Assembly: GCF_000011365.1 (NCBI RefSeq)
Contig: NC_004463.1
Coordinates: 558,001-622,000 of the forward strand
Direction of reading: 5' to 3'
Source: Bradyrhizobium diazoefficiens USDA 110
GTDB taxonomy: Bacteria; Pseudomonadota; Alphaproteobacteria; Rhizobiales; Xanthobacteraceae
Length of the DNA: 64,000 nucleotides
This document shows positions 9,153 through 17,913 of the stretch, one piece after another (the first letter of the stretch is position 1; every line of letters starts with the position of its first letter). The notes beneath the pieces were generated by a model. That model was given only the letters and a program-made list of their open reading frames with translations. It ran no database searches and had not been told where the DNA came from. The position numbers and the translations under genes were made by a program.

Positions 9153-9992
9153 CTAGCCCCGGGATCGCGCGGCACGCTGGTCGGCCCATTGCGCGTCGGT
9201 CCAGCCGAGCAGGTCTTCGGCGCCGGAACTGCGCAAATGCGCGCCGCCGTCAATCACCACCATCTCGCCGTTGATGTAGCCGGCGCGATCGGAGACCAGG
9301 AAGCTGGCGAGATCGGCAAGCTCGCTGTGGTCCCCGGTACGGCCAAGCGGGTTGCGCGCGGTCCAGCCGTCGTCGCGGCCTTCGGGGCGGAGCTGCCCCG
9401 ATGCGCCGGCGGTCGGGAACGGACCCGGCGCGATCGCGACGGTACGGATGCCCTTCGGACCCCACTCCACTGCAAGGCTTTTGGTCATCGCCAGCAGCGC
9501 CGACTTCGCCATCGCCGACGGCACGGTGAAGGCGCGGCCGGTGATGGTCGAGGTCGAGAGGATCGAGAGCACGACGCCGCCATGCCTGCCGTCGATCCAG
9601 CGTTTGCCGGCGGCGAGCGTGCAATACATCGCGCCATGCAGCGTCGGCGCCAGGATCGCATCCGCGGCGCGGAAGGACAGACGCTCGCTCTGGGCAATGA
9701 AGGTCGCCGCGGCATTGTTGACGAGAATGTCGAGCGGCGCCTCGCGCCAGATCGCGTCCATCATGCTCTCGACGGCGGCGCCGTCGCGGATATCGCAGGC
9801 GATCGTGGTGACCTTGCCGCCGCTCTGCGCGCGCATCTCGGCTGCAGTCGTTTCAAGCCGGTCGAACTTGCGGCCGCAGATCACGAGCTCGGCGCCGAGC
9901 GCGAGGAAACGTCGCCCCATCGCGGCGCCGAGGCCCGAGCCGCCACCGGTGACGAGAATGCGCTTGCCTCTGAGCAGACCCGTTTCAAACAT
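9153..9992 (-). CDS. SDR oxidoreductase, 2,4-dienoyl-CoA reductase-like
   Basis: This 279-residue Rossmann enzyme has the TGGGSGLG cofactor loop at residues 15-22, an arginine after the second strand (CGRK, NADP preference), and NNAA. The usual YxxxK is replaced by VPSAMAK, followed by SALLAMTKSLAVEWGP and APGPFPTAG. This matches 2,4-dienoyl-CoA reductases, where the catalytic lysine sits in an SAMAK-like segment and the tyrosine lies elsewhere. The likely role is NADPH-dependent reduction of dienoyl-CoA in unsaturated fatty acid oxidation. The substrate is inferred from family resemblance only. Confidence 0.88.
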   Translation of the reverse strand: MFETGLLRGKRILVTGGGSGLGAAMGRRFLALGAELVICGRKFDRLETTAAEMRAQSGGKVTTIACDIRDGAAVESMMDAIWREAPLDILVNNAAATFIAQSERLSFRAADAILAPTLHGAMYCTLAAGKRWIDGRHGGVVLSILSTSTITGRAFTVPSAMAKSALLAMTKSLAVEWGPKGIRTVAIAPGPFPTAGASGQLRPEGRDDGWTARNPLGRTGDHSELADLASFLVSDRAGYINGEMVVIDGGAHLRSSGAEDLLGWTDAQWADQRAARSRG

Positions 9993-10022
9993 CGTTTGAA
10001 TCCTTCATTTCCTTCTTGTTCC

Positions 10023-10101
10023 GTCATTGCGAGCGCAGCGAAGCAATCCAGACAATTTCCGCAGGACGGATTCTGGATTGCTTCGCTGCGCTCGCAATGA
10101 C
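10023..10101. repeat. Inverted repeat GTCATTGCGAGCGCAGCGAAGCAATCC
   Basis: Two arms, GTCATTGCGAGCGCAGCGAA and its reverse complement, flank a short spacer to give a 79-base near-perfect palindrome. It lies between the starts of the divergent SDR and quinone oxidoreductase genes. It is a miniature intergenic repeat with no coding content. Confidence 0.85.
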
Positions 10102-10233
10102 GCAAGGATAGGCCTGCGCGCTCCCTTAGACAAAGAATCCGGATTGTAGGGCCGCGCTAAATCCGGCAGAAACGGGCCAACTATAATTCCACCTCGAAAC
10201 GCCCAAGACTTCGCTTCTCAAGAAGGTGTCGCC

Positions 10234-11208
10234 ATGAAAGCCATTCTCTGCACGCAATATTGCCAGCCCGACGATCTCGTGCTCGCCGAGGTGCCGGATG
10301 CGGTGGCAGGTCCCGGCGAGGCCGTGATCGCGATCAAGGCGGCGGCGCTGAACTTCTTCGACATCCTGATGATCCAGGGCAAGTACCAGATCAAGCCGCC
10401 GTTCCCGTTCTCGCCGGCCGCCGAAGTCGCGGGCGTGATCGAGAGCATCGGCCCCGGCGTGACCGACCTGAAGGTCGGCGATCGCGTGGTCGCCTCCTGC
10501 GGCCACAACGGCGCGCGCGAGAAGATCGCGCTGCCGGCGGCGTCGATCGTGAAGATCCCTGACAATCTCGACTATGACCGCGCGGCCGGCATCATCATCA
10601 TCTACGGCACCGCGCTGCATGCGCTGGAAGATCGCGCCAGCCCCAAGCCCGGCGAGACGCTTGCCGTGCTCGGCGCGGCCGGCGGCACGGGCCTCGCCGC
10701 CTGCGAGCTCGGCAAGCTGATGGGCCTGAAGGTGATCGCCTGCGCCTCGTCGGACGAGAAGCTCGAATTCGCGAAAGCCCATGGTGCCGAGCTCACGCTG
10801 AACTACGGCAAGGAAGATTTGAAGGAAGGCCTGCGCAAGCTCACCGGCGGCAAGGGCGTCGACATCATCTTCGATCCGGTTGGCGGCGCCTATGCCGAGC
10901 AGGCACTGCGCTCGATCGCCTGGGAAGGCCGCTTCCTCGTGATCGGCTTTGCCGCCGGCGACATTCCGAAGATGCCGCTGAACCTCGCGCTGCTGAAAGG
11001 CTGCGACATCCGCGGCGTGTTCTGGGGCGCCTGGACCCGGCTCAATCCCGCCAAGAACCGCGCCAATCTCGAGAAGCTCGTGAAGTGGACCGCGGAAGGC
11101 AAGATCTCATCGCACGTCGATCGCACCTTCCCGCTGGCACAGACCGCGGACGCGCTGAAGGTGCTCGCGGGACGCCAGGCCATGGGCAAGGTGATCTTGC
11201 ATCCGTGA
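10234..11208 (+). CDS. NADPH:quinone oxidoreductase family protein (zinc-free MDR)
   Basis: This 324-residue medium-chain dehydrogenase/reductase lacks the catalytic and structural zinc cysteines of alcohol dehydrogenases. It has the QOR-type substrate half (ALNFFDILMIQGKYQ, PFSPAAEVAGVIESIGPGV, VGDRVVA) and the nucleotide loop VLGAAGGTGLAACELGKLMG. FDPVGGAYAEQALRSIAWEGRFLVIGFA follows. Members reduce quinones or activated alkenes with NADPH in the cytosol. It is divergent from the DECR-like SDR gene, so a shared fatty-acid or enone role is possible but unproved. Confidence 0.9.
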   Translation: MKAILCTQYCQPDDLVLAEVPDAVAGPGEAVIAIKAAALNFFDILMIQGKYQIKPPFPFSPAAEVAGVIESIGPGVTDLKVGDRVVASCGHNGAREKIALPAASIVKIPDNLDYDRAAGIIIIYGTALHALEDRASPKPGETLAVLGAAGGTGLAACELGKLMGLKVIACASSDEKLEFAKAHGAELTLNYGKEDLKEGLRKLTGGKGVDIIFDPVGGAYAEQALRSIAWEGRFLVIGFAAGDIPKMPLNLALLKGCDIRGVFWGAWTRLNPAKNRANLEKLVKWTAEGKISSHVDRTFPLAQTADALKVLAGRQAMGKVILHP

Positions 11209-11706
11209 CGGTGCAGGCGACGGCGCGACGCCGTCGCTACGCACACACCTGTCATCGCATGTGAATTTCACGAGGATTGTCCGCGGGCTTGCTCCGCCTC
11301 TCCCGCTTGCGGGAAAGGCCGACGCGCCCCGGGCGATGCGAAGCATCGTCCCGAGCGCGGCGGGTGAGGGCTCTCGCCACGCAGGGACGTTCTCCGCAAT
11401 CCCTGGCAATCCCGACGCGGAGACACCCCACCCCAGCCCTCCCCCGCAAGCGGGAGAGGGAGCCCAGCGCCGATGCCGCCGCACGGTAGCGCCTTCTCAA
11501 CCACCATCGCCAAAATTGCGGTGCACTCCGCCGCGCCGCCCGAATCAAACCTAAATTTTTCCCGATTCGCCCCAACCGTTGTCGCTTTTTGGGCTGATTC
11601 AAATTGCGATTTACCGGTTCCAGTCTGCAGGGCGCTCCTGGACAAAAACAAGAAAACTAAAACCGGCACTGCCCCGCGTTGTGTCAGTATTGGGGGAAGC
11701 ATCACC
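11209..11706. other. 498-base intergenic region, half of it a long repeat
   Basis: Bases 11254-11483 are copy 1 of a 230-base repeat. The remaining ~220 bases before the ATG at 11707 are AT-richer (for example 11545-11700) and probably hold the promoter of the next gene. An open frame can be read through part of the region but overlaps the repeat and is not a credible N-terminus. Confidence 0.6.
11254..11483. repeat. 230-base intergenic repeat, copy 1
   Basis: This copy is the same length as the copy at 19302-19531 and differs from it at about eight positions. It contains inverted arms CTCTCCCGCTTGCGGGA and CCCGCAAGCGGGAGAGGG near its ends and an inner GATGCGAAGCATC hairpin. A shorter relative is at 51189-51328. 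Confidence 0.88.
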
Positions 11707-12561
11707 ATGGAGACGACGGCATTCCGTCCGTCCTGGGGGTCGAGAGCGCTCGACTCCGAACAAGCGGCATCACATACGTCCACCGCATCCTACATTCGTG
11801 CGCGCGCTGAACGGACCGATCCTTCATCGCACGATCCTATGCCACTGTTCTTGTCCGATCCGCTCAGCGCGCCGGATCCACGGGAATTCGCGCCATTGGC
11901 CGTGCGCACCAGGACCAGAATCGTCCGGCGCATTCTCGCTGCCGTCCTGGCCGCGTCGGTCATCGCGGTCCCAATTGCGCTGTTTTGGTCCGACATCAAC
12001 CGGCTGCTCACCGTCAACGGCGCGTCGTGGATCGGCGCGGCCGCGAACGAGGCCGCGGCTCCCGCCAATCCGCCCGCCGCACGGCAGGGTCCGGTCAAGG
12101 ATGCCGCGCGTGTGACCAACACGATGCTGGCGAGCGGAGACGCACAGGATATTGCCGCACCGGCGACGCCGAGCCGCGAGGCGATCGCAACCGCCTATCA
12201 GAGCGCGCTACAGGCTCAGGCACCCGCGCCCGTACCGACACAAGTCGCCGCACAGCCCGCGCCACCGCCGCCAGCCAAGAGCCTCGACGCCGACACGTTG
12301 GCCGGTTTGATGGCGCGCGCCAAGAGCCTGATGACCATCGGCGACATCGCCGCGGCGCGTCTGCTGCTCGAGCGCGCGGCGAATGCGCAGGATGCGACGG
12401 CGGCTTTCCTGCTGGCGCAGACCTACGATCCAGCCGTCCTGGGCACCAAGGACACGCGGAGCATCACCGCCGACGCCGGCGCCGCACGCGACTGGTACCA
12501 GCGGGCCGCCAGCCTCGGATCGGCGGAGGCGCGACGGCGGCTCACCCAGCTCTCGAACTAG
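11707..12561 (+). CDS. Single-pass membrane protein with C-terminal Sel1/TPR-like repeat
   Basis: The start is placed at METTAFRPSW (284 residues). An ~60-residue cytoplasmic N-terminus is followed by one membrane helix near residues 72-95 (ILAAVLAASVIAVPIALFW). An Ala/Pro-rich linker leads to a C-terminal helical repeat (about 195-284: LMTIGDIAAARLLLERAANAQ, AARDWYQRAASLGSAEARRRL) with the Sel1/TPR pattern. It probably faces the periplasm as a protein-protein adaptor. It ends 18 bases before the TAXI binding-protein gene and is likely co-transcribed with it, which suggests a shared role. No defined function. Confidence 0.75.
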   Translation: METTAFRPSWGSRALDSEQAASHTSTASYIRARAERTDPSSHDPMPLFLSDPLSAPDPREFAPLAVRTRTRIVRRILAAVLAASVIAVPIALFWSDINRLLTVNGASWIGAAANEAAAPANPPAARQGPVKDAARVTNTMLASGDAQDIAAPATPSREAIATAYQSALQAQAPAPVPTQVAAQPAPPPPAKSLDADTLAGLMARAKSLMTIGDIAAARLLLERAANAQDATAAFLLAQTYDPAVLGTKDTRSITADAGAARDWYQRAASLGSAEARRRLTQLSN

Positions 12562-12579
12562 AACTCTTCAGGGGACATC

Positions 12580-13740
12580 ATGCGTAACGTTTTGGGAATG
12601 GCGCTTGCCGCCATCATGACCATCTGTGCCTTCGCAGCGCGCGCCGATCAGACCGAATACGATCCGGCCAAGGTCTCGGACAGTCTGAAGGCCATCTTCC
12701 AGTTCGGCTCGACGTCGACCAAGCAGGCGCTCAACGCCAACACCGTCACGCTGATAACAGGCACGATCGGCGGCACCTATGTGCAGTTCGGCGCCGACCT
12801 CGCCTCCGTGCTCGACGACGGCAACAAGATCCGCGTGCTGCCGATCGTCGGCCGCGGCTCGGTGCAGAGCGTCGCCGACATCCTGTTCCTGCAAGGCGTC
12901 GATCTCGGCGTCGTGCGGGCCGACACGCTCGACTATCTCGAGCGCAAGGGCTTTGCCAAGGACATCAAGAAGCAGTTCACGTATGTCACCAAGCTCTACA
13001 ATGAAGAGATGCAGGTGATCGCGCCGCGGTCGATCGCAACGCTGAAGGACCTCGAGGGCAAGAAGGTCAGCGTCGACCTGCCCAATGGCGGCACCTTCGT
13101 CACCGCGCTCACCGTGTTCGAACGGCTCGGGATCAAGGCGAACTTCGTCTATGTCGAGCAGCGCATCGCGATGGAAAAGCTGAAGGCCGGCGAGATCGAC
13201 GCCGTGATCGTGGTCGGCGGCAAGCCTTACAAATCGGTCTCGACCTTCGGCAATGACGGCCGCTTCCATCTCGCGAAGGTCGACTATGCAAAGCCGCTCC
13301 AGAGCGACTATCTGCCGGCGACGCTGACCGCGAAGGACTATCCGAACCTGATCAAGGAGGGCGAGAGCGTGGACACGATCGCCGTGCCTGCGGTGCTCGC
13401 GGCCTACAACTGGGCGCCCAACACCGAGCGTTATCGCAAGCTCGCACTGTTCGTGGACGCGTTCTTCACGAAATTCCCCTCGCTCCAGAACCCACCCTTC
13501 CACCCCAAGTGGAAGGAGGTCTCGCTCGCCGCACCCCTGTCAGGCTGGAGCAGGCTGCCGGTGGCGCAGCAATGGCTCGACAAGCACGGCGTCGAGCCGG
13601 TGACGCGCCAGCGCTTCGAGGCGTTCCTGAAGCAGAGCCCCGCGGCCGCACAGGTGTCCGACGCGGACAAGGAGACCTTGTTCAAGCAATTCCAGGCGTG
13701 GGATGCGGAGAAGGCGCGGGCGCAGGCGGAGAAGAAGTAG
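12580..13740 (+). CDS. TAXI-family TRAP-type solute-binding protein
   Basis: The 386-residue protein has a signal peptide (1-22, FAARADQ). A TAXI-type binding domain follows, with TLITGTIGGTYVQFGADLASVLDD, VLPIVGRGSVQSVADILFLQGVDLGVVRADTL and KKVSVDLPNGGTFVTAL. Such proteins deliver substrates to TRAP transporters, but no TRAP membrane subunit (DctQM or fused 4TM-12TM) is nearby, so it is an orphan. Its C-terminal extension (residues ~330-386) is Lys/Glu/Ala-rich. It follows the Sel1-like gene by 18 bases. The ligand is unknown; carboxylates are typical for the class. Confidence 0.85.
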   Translation: MRNVLGMALAAIMTICAFAARADQTEYDPAKVSDSLKAIFQFGSTSTKQALNANTVTLITGTIGGTYVQFGADLASVLDDGNKIRVLPIVGRGSVQSVADILFLQGVDLGVVRADTLDYLERKGFAKDIKKQFTYVTKLYNEEMQVIAPRSIATLKDLEGKKVSVDLPNGGTFVTALTVFERLGIKANFVYVEQRIAMEKLKAGEIDAVIVVGGKPYKSVSTFGNDGRFHLAKVDYAKPLQSDYLPATLTAKDYPNLIKEGESVDTIAVPAVLAAYNWAPNTERYRKLALFVDAFFTKFPSLQNPPFHPKWKEVSLAAPLSGWSRLPVAQQWLDKHGVEPVTRQRFEAFLKQSPAAAQVSDADKETLFKQFQAWDAEKARAQAEKK

Positions 13741-13750
13741 CTCTCTCGGC

Positions 13751-13776
13751 GTCGTCCTGGCGAAAGCCAGGACGAC
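13751..13776. terminator. Hairpin GTCGTCCTGGC-GAAA-GCCAGGACGAC
   Basis: A perfect 11-base-pair stem with a GAAA tetraloop, 10 bases after the TAXI gene stop. It lacks a T-tract, so it may act as a transcript-end stabiliser rather than a canonical terminator. A diverged relative of the arms occurs at 43067-43205. Confidence 0.55.
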
Positions 13777-13809
13777 ACGGAGGATGTGGCGACGAGGCGT
13801 TGCCAGCAA

Positions 13810-14187
13810 CTACTCTCCCGCCTCGTCCACGCCCCGCTTCAGCGCGGCGCGGGCGGCTTCGCGGTGCTCCGTCGTGATGTGGCTGGCGACCATGCGGATG
13901 GCGGTGGCGAGCACGGCGGCATCGTCGGTGAAGCCGAGGATCGGCATCACGTCGGGGACGAAATCGAACGGCAGGATGAAATAGGCGATCGCCCCCAGCA
14001 GCGACGCCTGGACATGGCGCGGCGTCTGCCGGTCGAACGCGCAGTAGTAGGCGGCGAGCAGGTCTTCGGCGAACGGCAGATGCGCGGCGACGCCCTTCAG
14101 CTTGCGCCAGAAGCTGCGGCGAACGCTTTCACGATCTTCCGCGAGCCGATCGGCCGGCTCGAAGCCGACGCTGTGTTCGGCAGCCAT
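13810..14187 (-). CDS. YkvA/DUF1232 family membrane protein
   Basis: The start is placed at MAAEHSVGFEPADRLAED (125 residues). The core ASLLGAIAYFILPFDFVPDVMPILGFTDDAAVLATAIRMV is the DUF1232 signature (YFILPFDFVPD...GFTDD). It is a short helical membrane-associated domain of unknown function seen across bacteria. It is convergent with the TAXI gene and lies next to the pterin dehydratase gene on the same strand. A CRP-like palindrome lies ~50 bases upstream of its start (14236-14251). Confidence 0.85.
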   Translation of the reverse strand: MAAEHSVGFEPADRLAEDRESVRRSFWRKLKGVAAHLPFAEDLLAAYYCAFDRQTPRHVQASLLGAIAYFILPFDFVPDVMPILGFTDDAAVLATAIRMVASHITTEHREAARAALKRGVDEAGE

Positions 14188-14235
14188 GGTCCAAACTCCC
14201 CGTTCAGCCCGGAGCGGCGGATCGCCGCATCCCCT

Positions 14236-14251
14236 GCTGATCACAATCACA
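14236..14251. promoter_or_regulatory. CRP-like palindrome upstream of the DUF1232 gene (weak)
   Basis: GCTGA-TCACAA-TCACA fits TGTGA-N6-TCACA with the right half perfect and two mismatches on the left. It lies 48-64 bases upstream of the DUF1232 start and 31 bases after the pterin dehydratase stop at 14283. Confidence 0.3.
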
Positions 14252-14282
14252 AGATGGGGATGCAGCCGGTCGCTGCAAGACG

Positions 14283-14585
14283 TCAGCCCGGTGTAAGCTT
14301 GGCGATGGCGTTCATCGCCCTGGCGAGCTCGATGTCGAGCGCCGTGACGCCGCCGGCGTCATGGGTCGACAGCACCACCTCCACGGTCTTGTAGACATTG
14401 CGCCATTCGGGGTGATGATCCATCTTCTCGGCAACCAGCGCTGCACGGGTCATGAAGCCGAAGGCTTCGTTGAAATCCTTGAAGACAAAGGTTTTCCCGA
14501 TGGCGTCGCGGCCCGAAACCTCGGTCCAATCAGGGATTCCGCCCAGCGCCTGCTTGCGCGCCTCCGTCGTCAGCCGTTCTGCCAT
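14283..14585 (-). CDS. 4a-hydroxytetrahydrobiopterin dehydratase (pterin carbinolamine dehydratase)
   Basis: This 100-residue protein belongs to the PCD/DCoH family. It carries [27 protein letters not shown], followed by [25 protein letters not shown]. The catalytic HH pair with the later His in STHDAGG makes the family's three-histidine site. It dehydrates 4a-hydroxytetrahydropterin formed by aromatic amino acid hydroxylases, or acts in molybdopterin and pterin recycling. No hydroxylase gene is adjacent. The family call is secure; the physiological partner is not. Confidence 0.93.
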   Translation of the reverse strand: MAERLTTEARKQALGGIPDWTEVSGRDAIGKTFVFKDFNEAFGFMTRAALVAEKMDHHPEWRNVYKTVEVVLSTHDAGGVTALDIELARAMNAIAKLTPG

Positions 14586-14736
14586 GATCGTCTCCGTGCT
14601 TCAGGGGAACTTTACCCTAACACCGTGCTTACGCCCGGGTTCACGCGGGATTTGCCCCATCCGCTAACCATGACGGAGATGTAACCCCGCCGGACAAGAA
14701 ATTTGCTACAATTGCGGGCGTAAATCGCCGGCGAAG

Positions 14737-16182
14737 ATGAAACTGAGCCTCAAGCGCCTGTTCGGGAGATCGATGACCGGGGGATTGGACCTGGCCGAAA
14801 CGCCCTCTCCGCCTTCGCCGCGATCAGCGGCGCGGAAGACGGCGCTCGTGTCTCTGGCGCTGGTGCTCGCAATCGTCGGCGCGCTTGCCGGCGGCTATTA
14901 TTTCGCGATGCGGCCGGTGGCGCTGAAGATCGCGGTCGGTCCCCCCAATAGCGACGACATCAAGGTCGTGCAGGCGCTGACGCAGGCCTTCTCGCAAAAC
15001 AAGAGCTATGTGCGGCTACGTCCGATCCAGACCGACGGCGCCACGGCCAGCGCCGAAGCGCTTGCGGAGGGCAAGGTCGATCTTGCCATCGTGCGCGGCG
15101 ATGTCGACGTGCCGAAGAACGCGCAAGCGGTCGCGACCCTGCGCAAGAACGTCGTGGTGCTGTGGTCCGTCCCCGGCAAGGGCAAGAAGAAGGGCGCCAA
15201 GATCACCAAGATCGCGCAGCTCGTCGGCCATCGCGTCGGCGTGGTCGGCCGCACGCAGGCCAACGTCAACCTGCTCAAGGTGATCCTCCAGCAATACGGC
15301 GTCGATCCCGCCAAGGTCGAGATCATACAGTTCCCGGCCAATGAGGCCGCCGAGGCAATCAAGGCCCAGAAGGCCGATGCCTATCTCGCGGCCGGCCCCG
15401 TCAACAGCAAGATCACGTCGGATGCGATCGCCGCCTCAGCCAAGGATTTCGGTACGCCGACCTTCCTCGCGATCGATTCGGCGGATGCGATCGCGCAGAA
15501 TCATCCGGTCTATGAAGCGGCGGAGATTCCCGCCGGCACCTATGGCGGCTCGCCTGACCGACCGGAGGACGAAGTCAAGACCATCAGCTTCGCGCACCAC
15601 ATCGTGGCGCGCAAAGGCGTGTCCGAAACCACCATCGCGGCGTTCACGCGTCAGCTCTTCGCCGTGCGCCAGCAACTGGTGACGGAATTCCCGCTCGCCG
15701 CCAAGATCGAAACGCCCGACACCGACAAGGATGCCGTGATCCCCGTGCATCCCGGTGCCGCGGCCTTCGTCGACGGCGAGGAAAAGACCTTCCTCGACAG
15801 ATACAGCGATTACATCTGGTGGACCCTGATGGCGCTCTCCGCCATGGGTTCGATCGGCGCGTGGTTTGCGGGCTATCTGAAGAAGGACGAGCGCGACAAC
15901 AACAGCCATCTGCGCGATCGCCTCCTCGACATGATCGCGGCGGCGCGCAAGAGCGAGACCATGGACGAGCTCGACCAGATGCAGACCGAGGCCGACGAGA
16001 TCCTGCGTGACACGCTGCACTGCTACGACCACGGGGCGATCGAGGAAGGTGCGCTCACCGCGTTCAACATCGTGCTCGACCAGTTCCACGCCGCGATTGC
16101 CGACCGCAAGGCCGTGCTGTTCAGCATGCCGCAAAACCCACCGCGCGCCGGCGCGCAATTCCGGGCCGCCGGCAACGCGTAA
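14737..16182 (+). CDS. Membrane-anchored TAXI-family binding protein with C-terminal cytoplasmic helix domain
   Basis: This 481-residue protein has an N-terminal membrane helix (about 36-58, SLALVLAIVGALAGGYYFAM) rather than a cleavable signal. A TAXI-type binding domain follows (about 62-345: ALKIAVGPPNSDDIKVVQAL, VDLAIVRGDV, VGVVGRTQANVNLLKVILQQYGV). There is a second helix near 365-387 (WWTLMALSAMGSIGAWFAGYL) and a ~95-residue cytoplasmic region with possible coiled coil. The topology suits a periplasmic sensor or tethered receptor rather than a free transporter-binding protein. No TRAP permease is nearby. The preceding TAXI gene at 12580 is a distant relative. Confidence 0.85.
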   Translation: MKLSLKRLFGRSMTGGLDLAETPSPPSPRSAARKTALVSLALVLAIVGALAGGYYFAMRPVALKIAVGPPNSDDIKVVQALTQAFSQNKSYVRLRPIQTDGATASAEALAEGKVDLAIVRGDVDVPKNAQAVATLRKNVVVLWSVPGKGKKKGAKITKIAQLVGHRVGVVGRTQANVNLLKVILQQYGVDPAKVEIIQFPANEAAEAIKAQKADAYLAAGPVNSKITSDAIAASAKDFGTPTFLAIDSADAIAQNHPVYEAAEIPAGTYGGSPDRPEDEVKTISFAHHIVARKGVSETTIAAFTRQLFAVRQQLVTEFPLAAKIETPDTDKDAVIPVHPGAAAFVDGEEKTFLDRYSDYIWWTLMALSAMGSIGAWFAGYLKKDERDNNSHLRDRLLDMIAAARKSETMDELDQMQTEADEILRDTLHCYDHGAIEEGALTAFNIVLDQFHAAIADRKAVLFSMPQNPPRAGAQFRAAGNA

Positions 16183-16233
16183 ACGGTTGCGCGCGTAATC
16201 GCTGCGTCACATTGTCTCAATATAGACTTTACC

Positions 16234-16311
16234 GTCATTCCGGAGCGCGCGAAGCGCGAATCCGGAATCTCGAGATTCCGGGTCCGGTCCTTCGGACCGT
16301 CCCGGAATGAC
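16234..16311. repeat. GTCATTCCGG-family palindromic repeat, copy 4
   Basis: A 78-base copy with GTCATTCCGG and CCGGAATGAC ends, the ATCTCGAGATTCCGG core and a GGTCCTTCGGACC arm. It lies between the TAXI gene and phoD. Confidence 0.85.
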
Positions 16312-16348
16312 AGCGCCAGATGCGCCTAAGACAACCAGCGAATCCACC

Positions 16349-17890
16349 ATGAACATCAAATTCTCCCGCCGCCATTTCCTCGCCACCAGCACCGGTGCGC
16401 TTGGCGCAATCGCAATGCCCTATCTGTCGCGCGCGGCCGACCGGCCGGCGGTCACCCATGGCGTGCAGTCGGGCGACGTCACCGTCGACGGCGGCGTGGT
16501 CTGGGCGCGCGCCGATCGTCCATCGCAGATGCTGGTCGAGGTGGCGACGACGGAGTCCTTCAAGGACGCGCGCGCGCTGCCACCGATCGCGGCGCTGCCC
16601 GAAAGCGATTTCACCGCGAAGATGCTGATCGAAAATCTGCCGGGCGGGCAGGACATCTTCTATCGCGTCCGCTTCCGCGATCTCTCGCACGGCGCGATCG
16701 AGGGCGAGCCGGTGGTCGGCCGCTTCCGCACCGCGCCGGCCGACCGCCGCGACGTCAGCTTCGTCTGGGGCGGCGACGTCGCAGGTCAAGGCTGGGGCAT
16801 CAATCCCGATGACGGCGGCATGTTCACCTTCTCGGCGATGCGCAAGCATCGTCCGGATTTCTTCCTGCACTCGGGCGACACGATCTATGCCGACGGCCCG
16901 ATCGAATCCGAGGTGAAGCTCGCCGACGGCAAGACCTGGAAGAACGTCACCATTCCCGAGAAGGCCAAGGTCGCCGAGACGCTGGACGAGTACCGCGCCG
17001 CGCACAAATACAATCTCACCGACGCGAACCTCCGCGCCGTCAATGCCGAAGTGCCAATCTTCGTGCAATGGGATGACCACGAGGTGACCAACAACTGGTC
17101 GCTGTCAAAGGAGCTCCCGGCGACCTACAAGGTGCGCGACATCGCGCTGCTCGCAGCGCGCGCGGGCCGCGCCTTCCACGAGATGTATCCGATGCGCGAG
17201 AGCATCAATGAGCCGGGCCGCGTCTATCGGCAGATCTCCTACGGCCCGCATCTCGACGTGTTCGTGCTCGACGAGCGCAGCTATCGCGGCCCCAACGGCG
17301 CCAATCTCGAAACCGCTTACGGCCCCGCCAGCTATTTCCTCGGCCCGGACCAGATCGCCTGGCTCAAGCGCGGCCTGCTCAACTCGCGCGCGACCTGGAA
17401 GGTGATCGCCTCCGACATGCCGCTCAGCCTCGTCGTCTCGGACACGCCGAAGGGCGGATCGGAAGCGATCGCTCAGGGCGACGGCCCGGTGCGTGGCCGC
17501 GAGTTCGAGATCGCCGACATCCTGCGCTTCATCAAGACGGCGCCGATCAGCAACACGGTGTGGCTGACCGCGGACGTGCATTACGCCGCCGCGCATTACT
17601 ACGACCCGAACAAGGCGCAATTCCAGGATTTCGAGCCGTTCTGGGAATTCGTCTCCGGCCCGCTGCACGCAGGCACCTTCGGTCCGAACGCGCTCGACAA
17701 CACGTTTGGGCCGGAGGTGCGCTTCGTCAAGGCGCCGGGCAAGGACAGCCAGAACCTGCCGCCGTCGGCCGGCATGCAGTTCTTCGGTCACGTCAAGATC
17801 GACGGCGCCTCCGGCCAGATGACGGTGACCCTGCGCGACCGCGCCGACGTCGCGCTGTGGTCGACGACGCTGGATCCGAAGCTCGCTTGA
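16349..17890 (+). CDS. phoD: PhoD-type alkaline phosphatase/phosphodiesterase
   Basis: The start is at MNIKFSRRHFLATSTGALGA, giving 513 residues with a Tat signal (SRRHFL), so it is exported folded, with its metals, to the periplasm. PhoD-family motifs are GGDVAGQGWG, HSGDTIYADGP, FVQWDDHEVTNNW, VFVLDERSYRG and WLTADVHYAAAHYYDP, which supply Fe3+/Ca2+ ligands. It releases phosphate from phosphomonoesters and diesters. No Pho box was identified by eye. A palindromic repeat separates it from the preceding gene and it appears monocistronic. Confidence 0.93.
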   Translation: MNIKFSRRHFLATSTGALGAIAMPYLSRAADRPAVTHGVQSGDVTVDGGVVWARADRPSQMLVEVATTESFKDARALPPIAALPESDFTAKMLIENLPGGQDIFYRVRFRDLSHGAIEGEPVVGRFRTAPADRRDVSFVWGGDVAGQGWGINPDDGGMFTFSAMRKHRPDFFLHSGDTIYADGPIESEVKLADGKTWKNVTIPEKAKVAETLDEYRAAHKYNLTDANLRAVNAEVPIFVQWDDHEVTNNWSLSKELPATYKVRDIALLAARAGRAFHEMYPMRESINEPGRVYRQISYGPHLDVFVLDERSYRGPNGANLETAYGPASYFLGPDQIAWLKRGLLNSRATWKVIASDMPLSLVVSDTPKGGSEAIAQGDGPVRGREFEIADILRFIKTAPISNTVWLTADVHYAAAHYYDPNKAQFQDFEPFWEFVSGPLHAGTFGPNALDNTFGPEVRFVKAPGKDSQNLPPSAGMQFFGHVKIDGASGQMTVTLRDRADVALWSTTLDPKLA

Positions 17891-17913
17891 GCCGCTTCAG
17901 CCAGAGCGGAGCG

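Noticed and set aside
11473..11706. Extended N-terminus of the Sel1-like protein
   Set aside because: The extra 78 residues begin inside the 230-base repeat and lack a ribosome-binding site; the ATG at 11707 is the first well-placed start.
13751..13776. Hairpin after the TAXI gene as a standard Rho-independent terminator
   Set aside because: No T-run follows; kept only as a possible transcript-end element.
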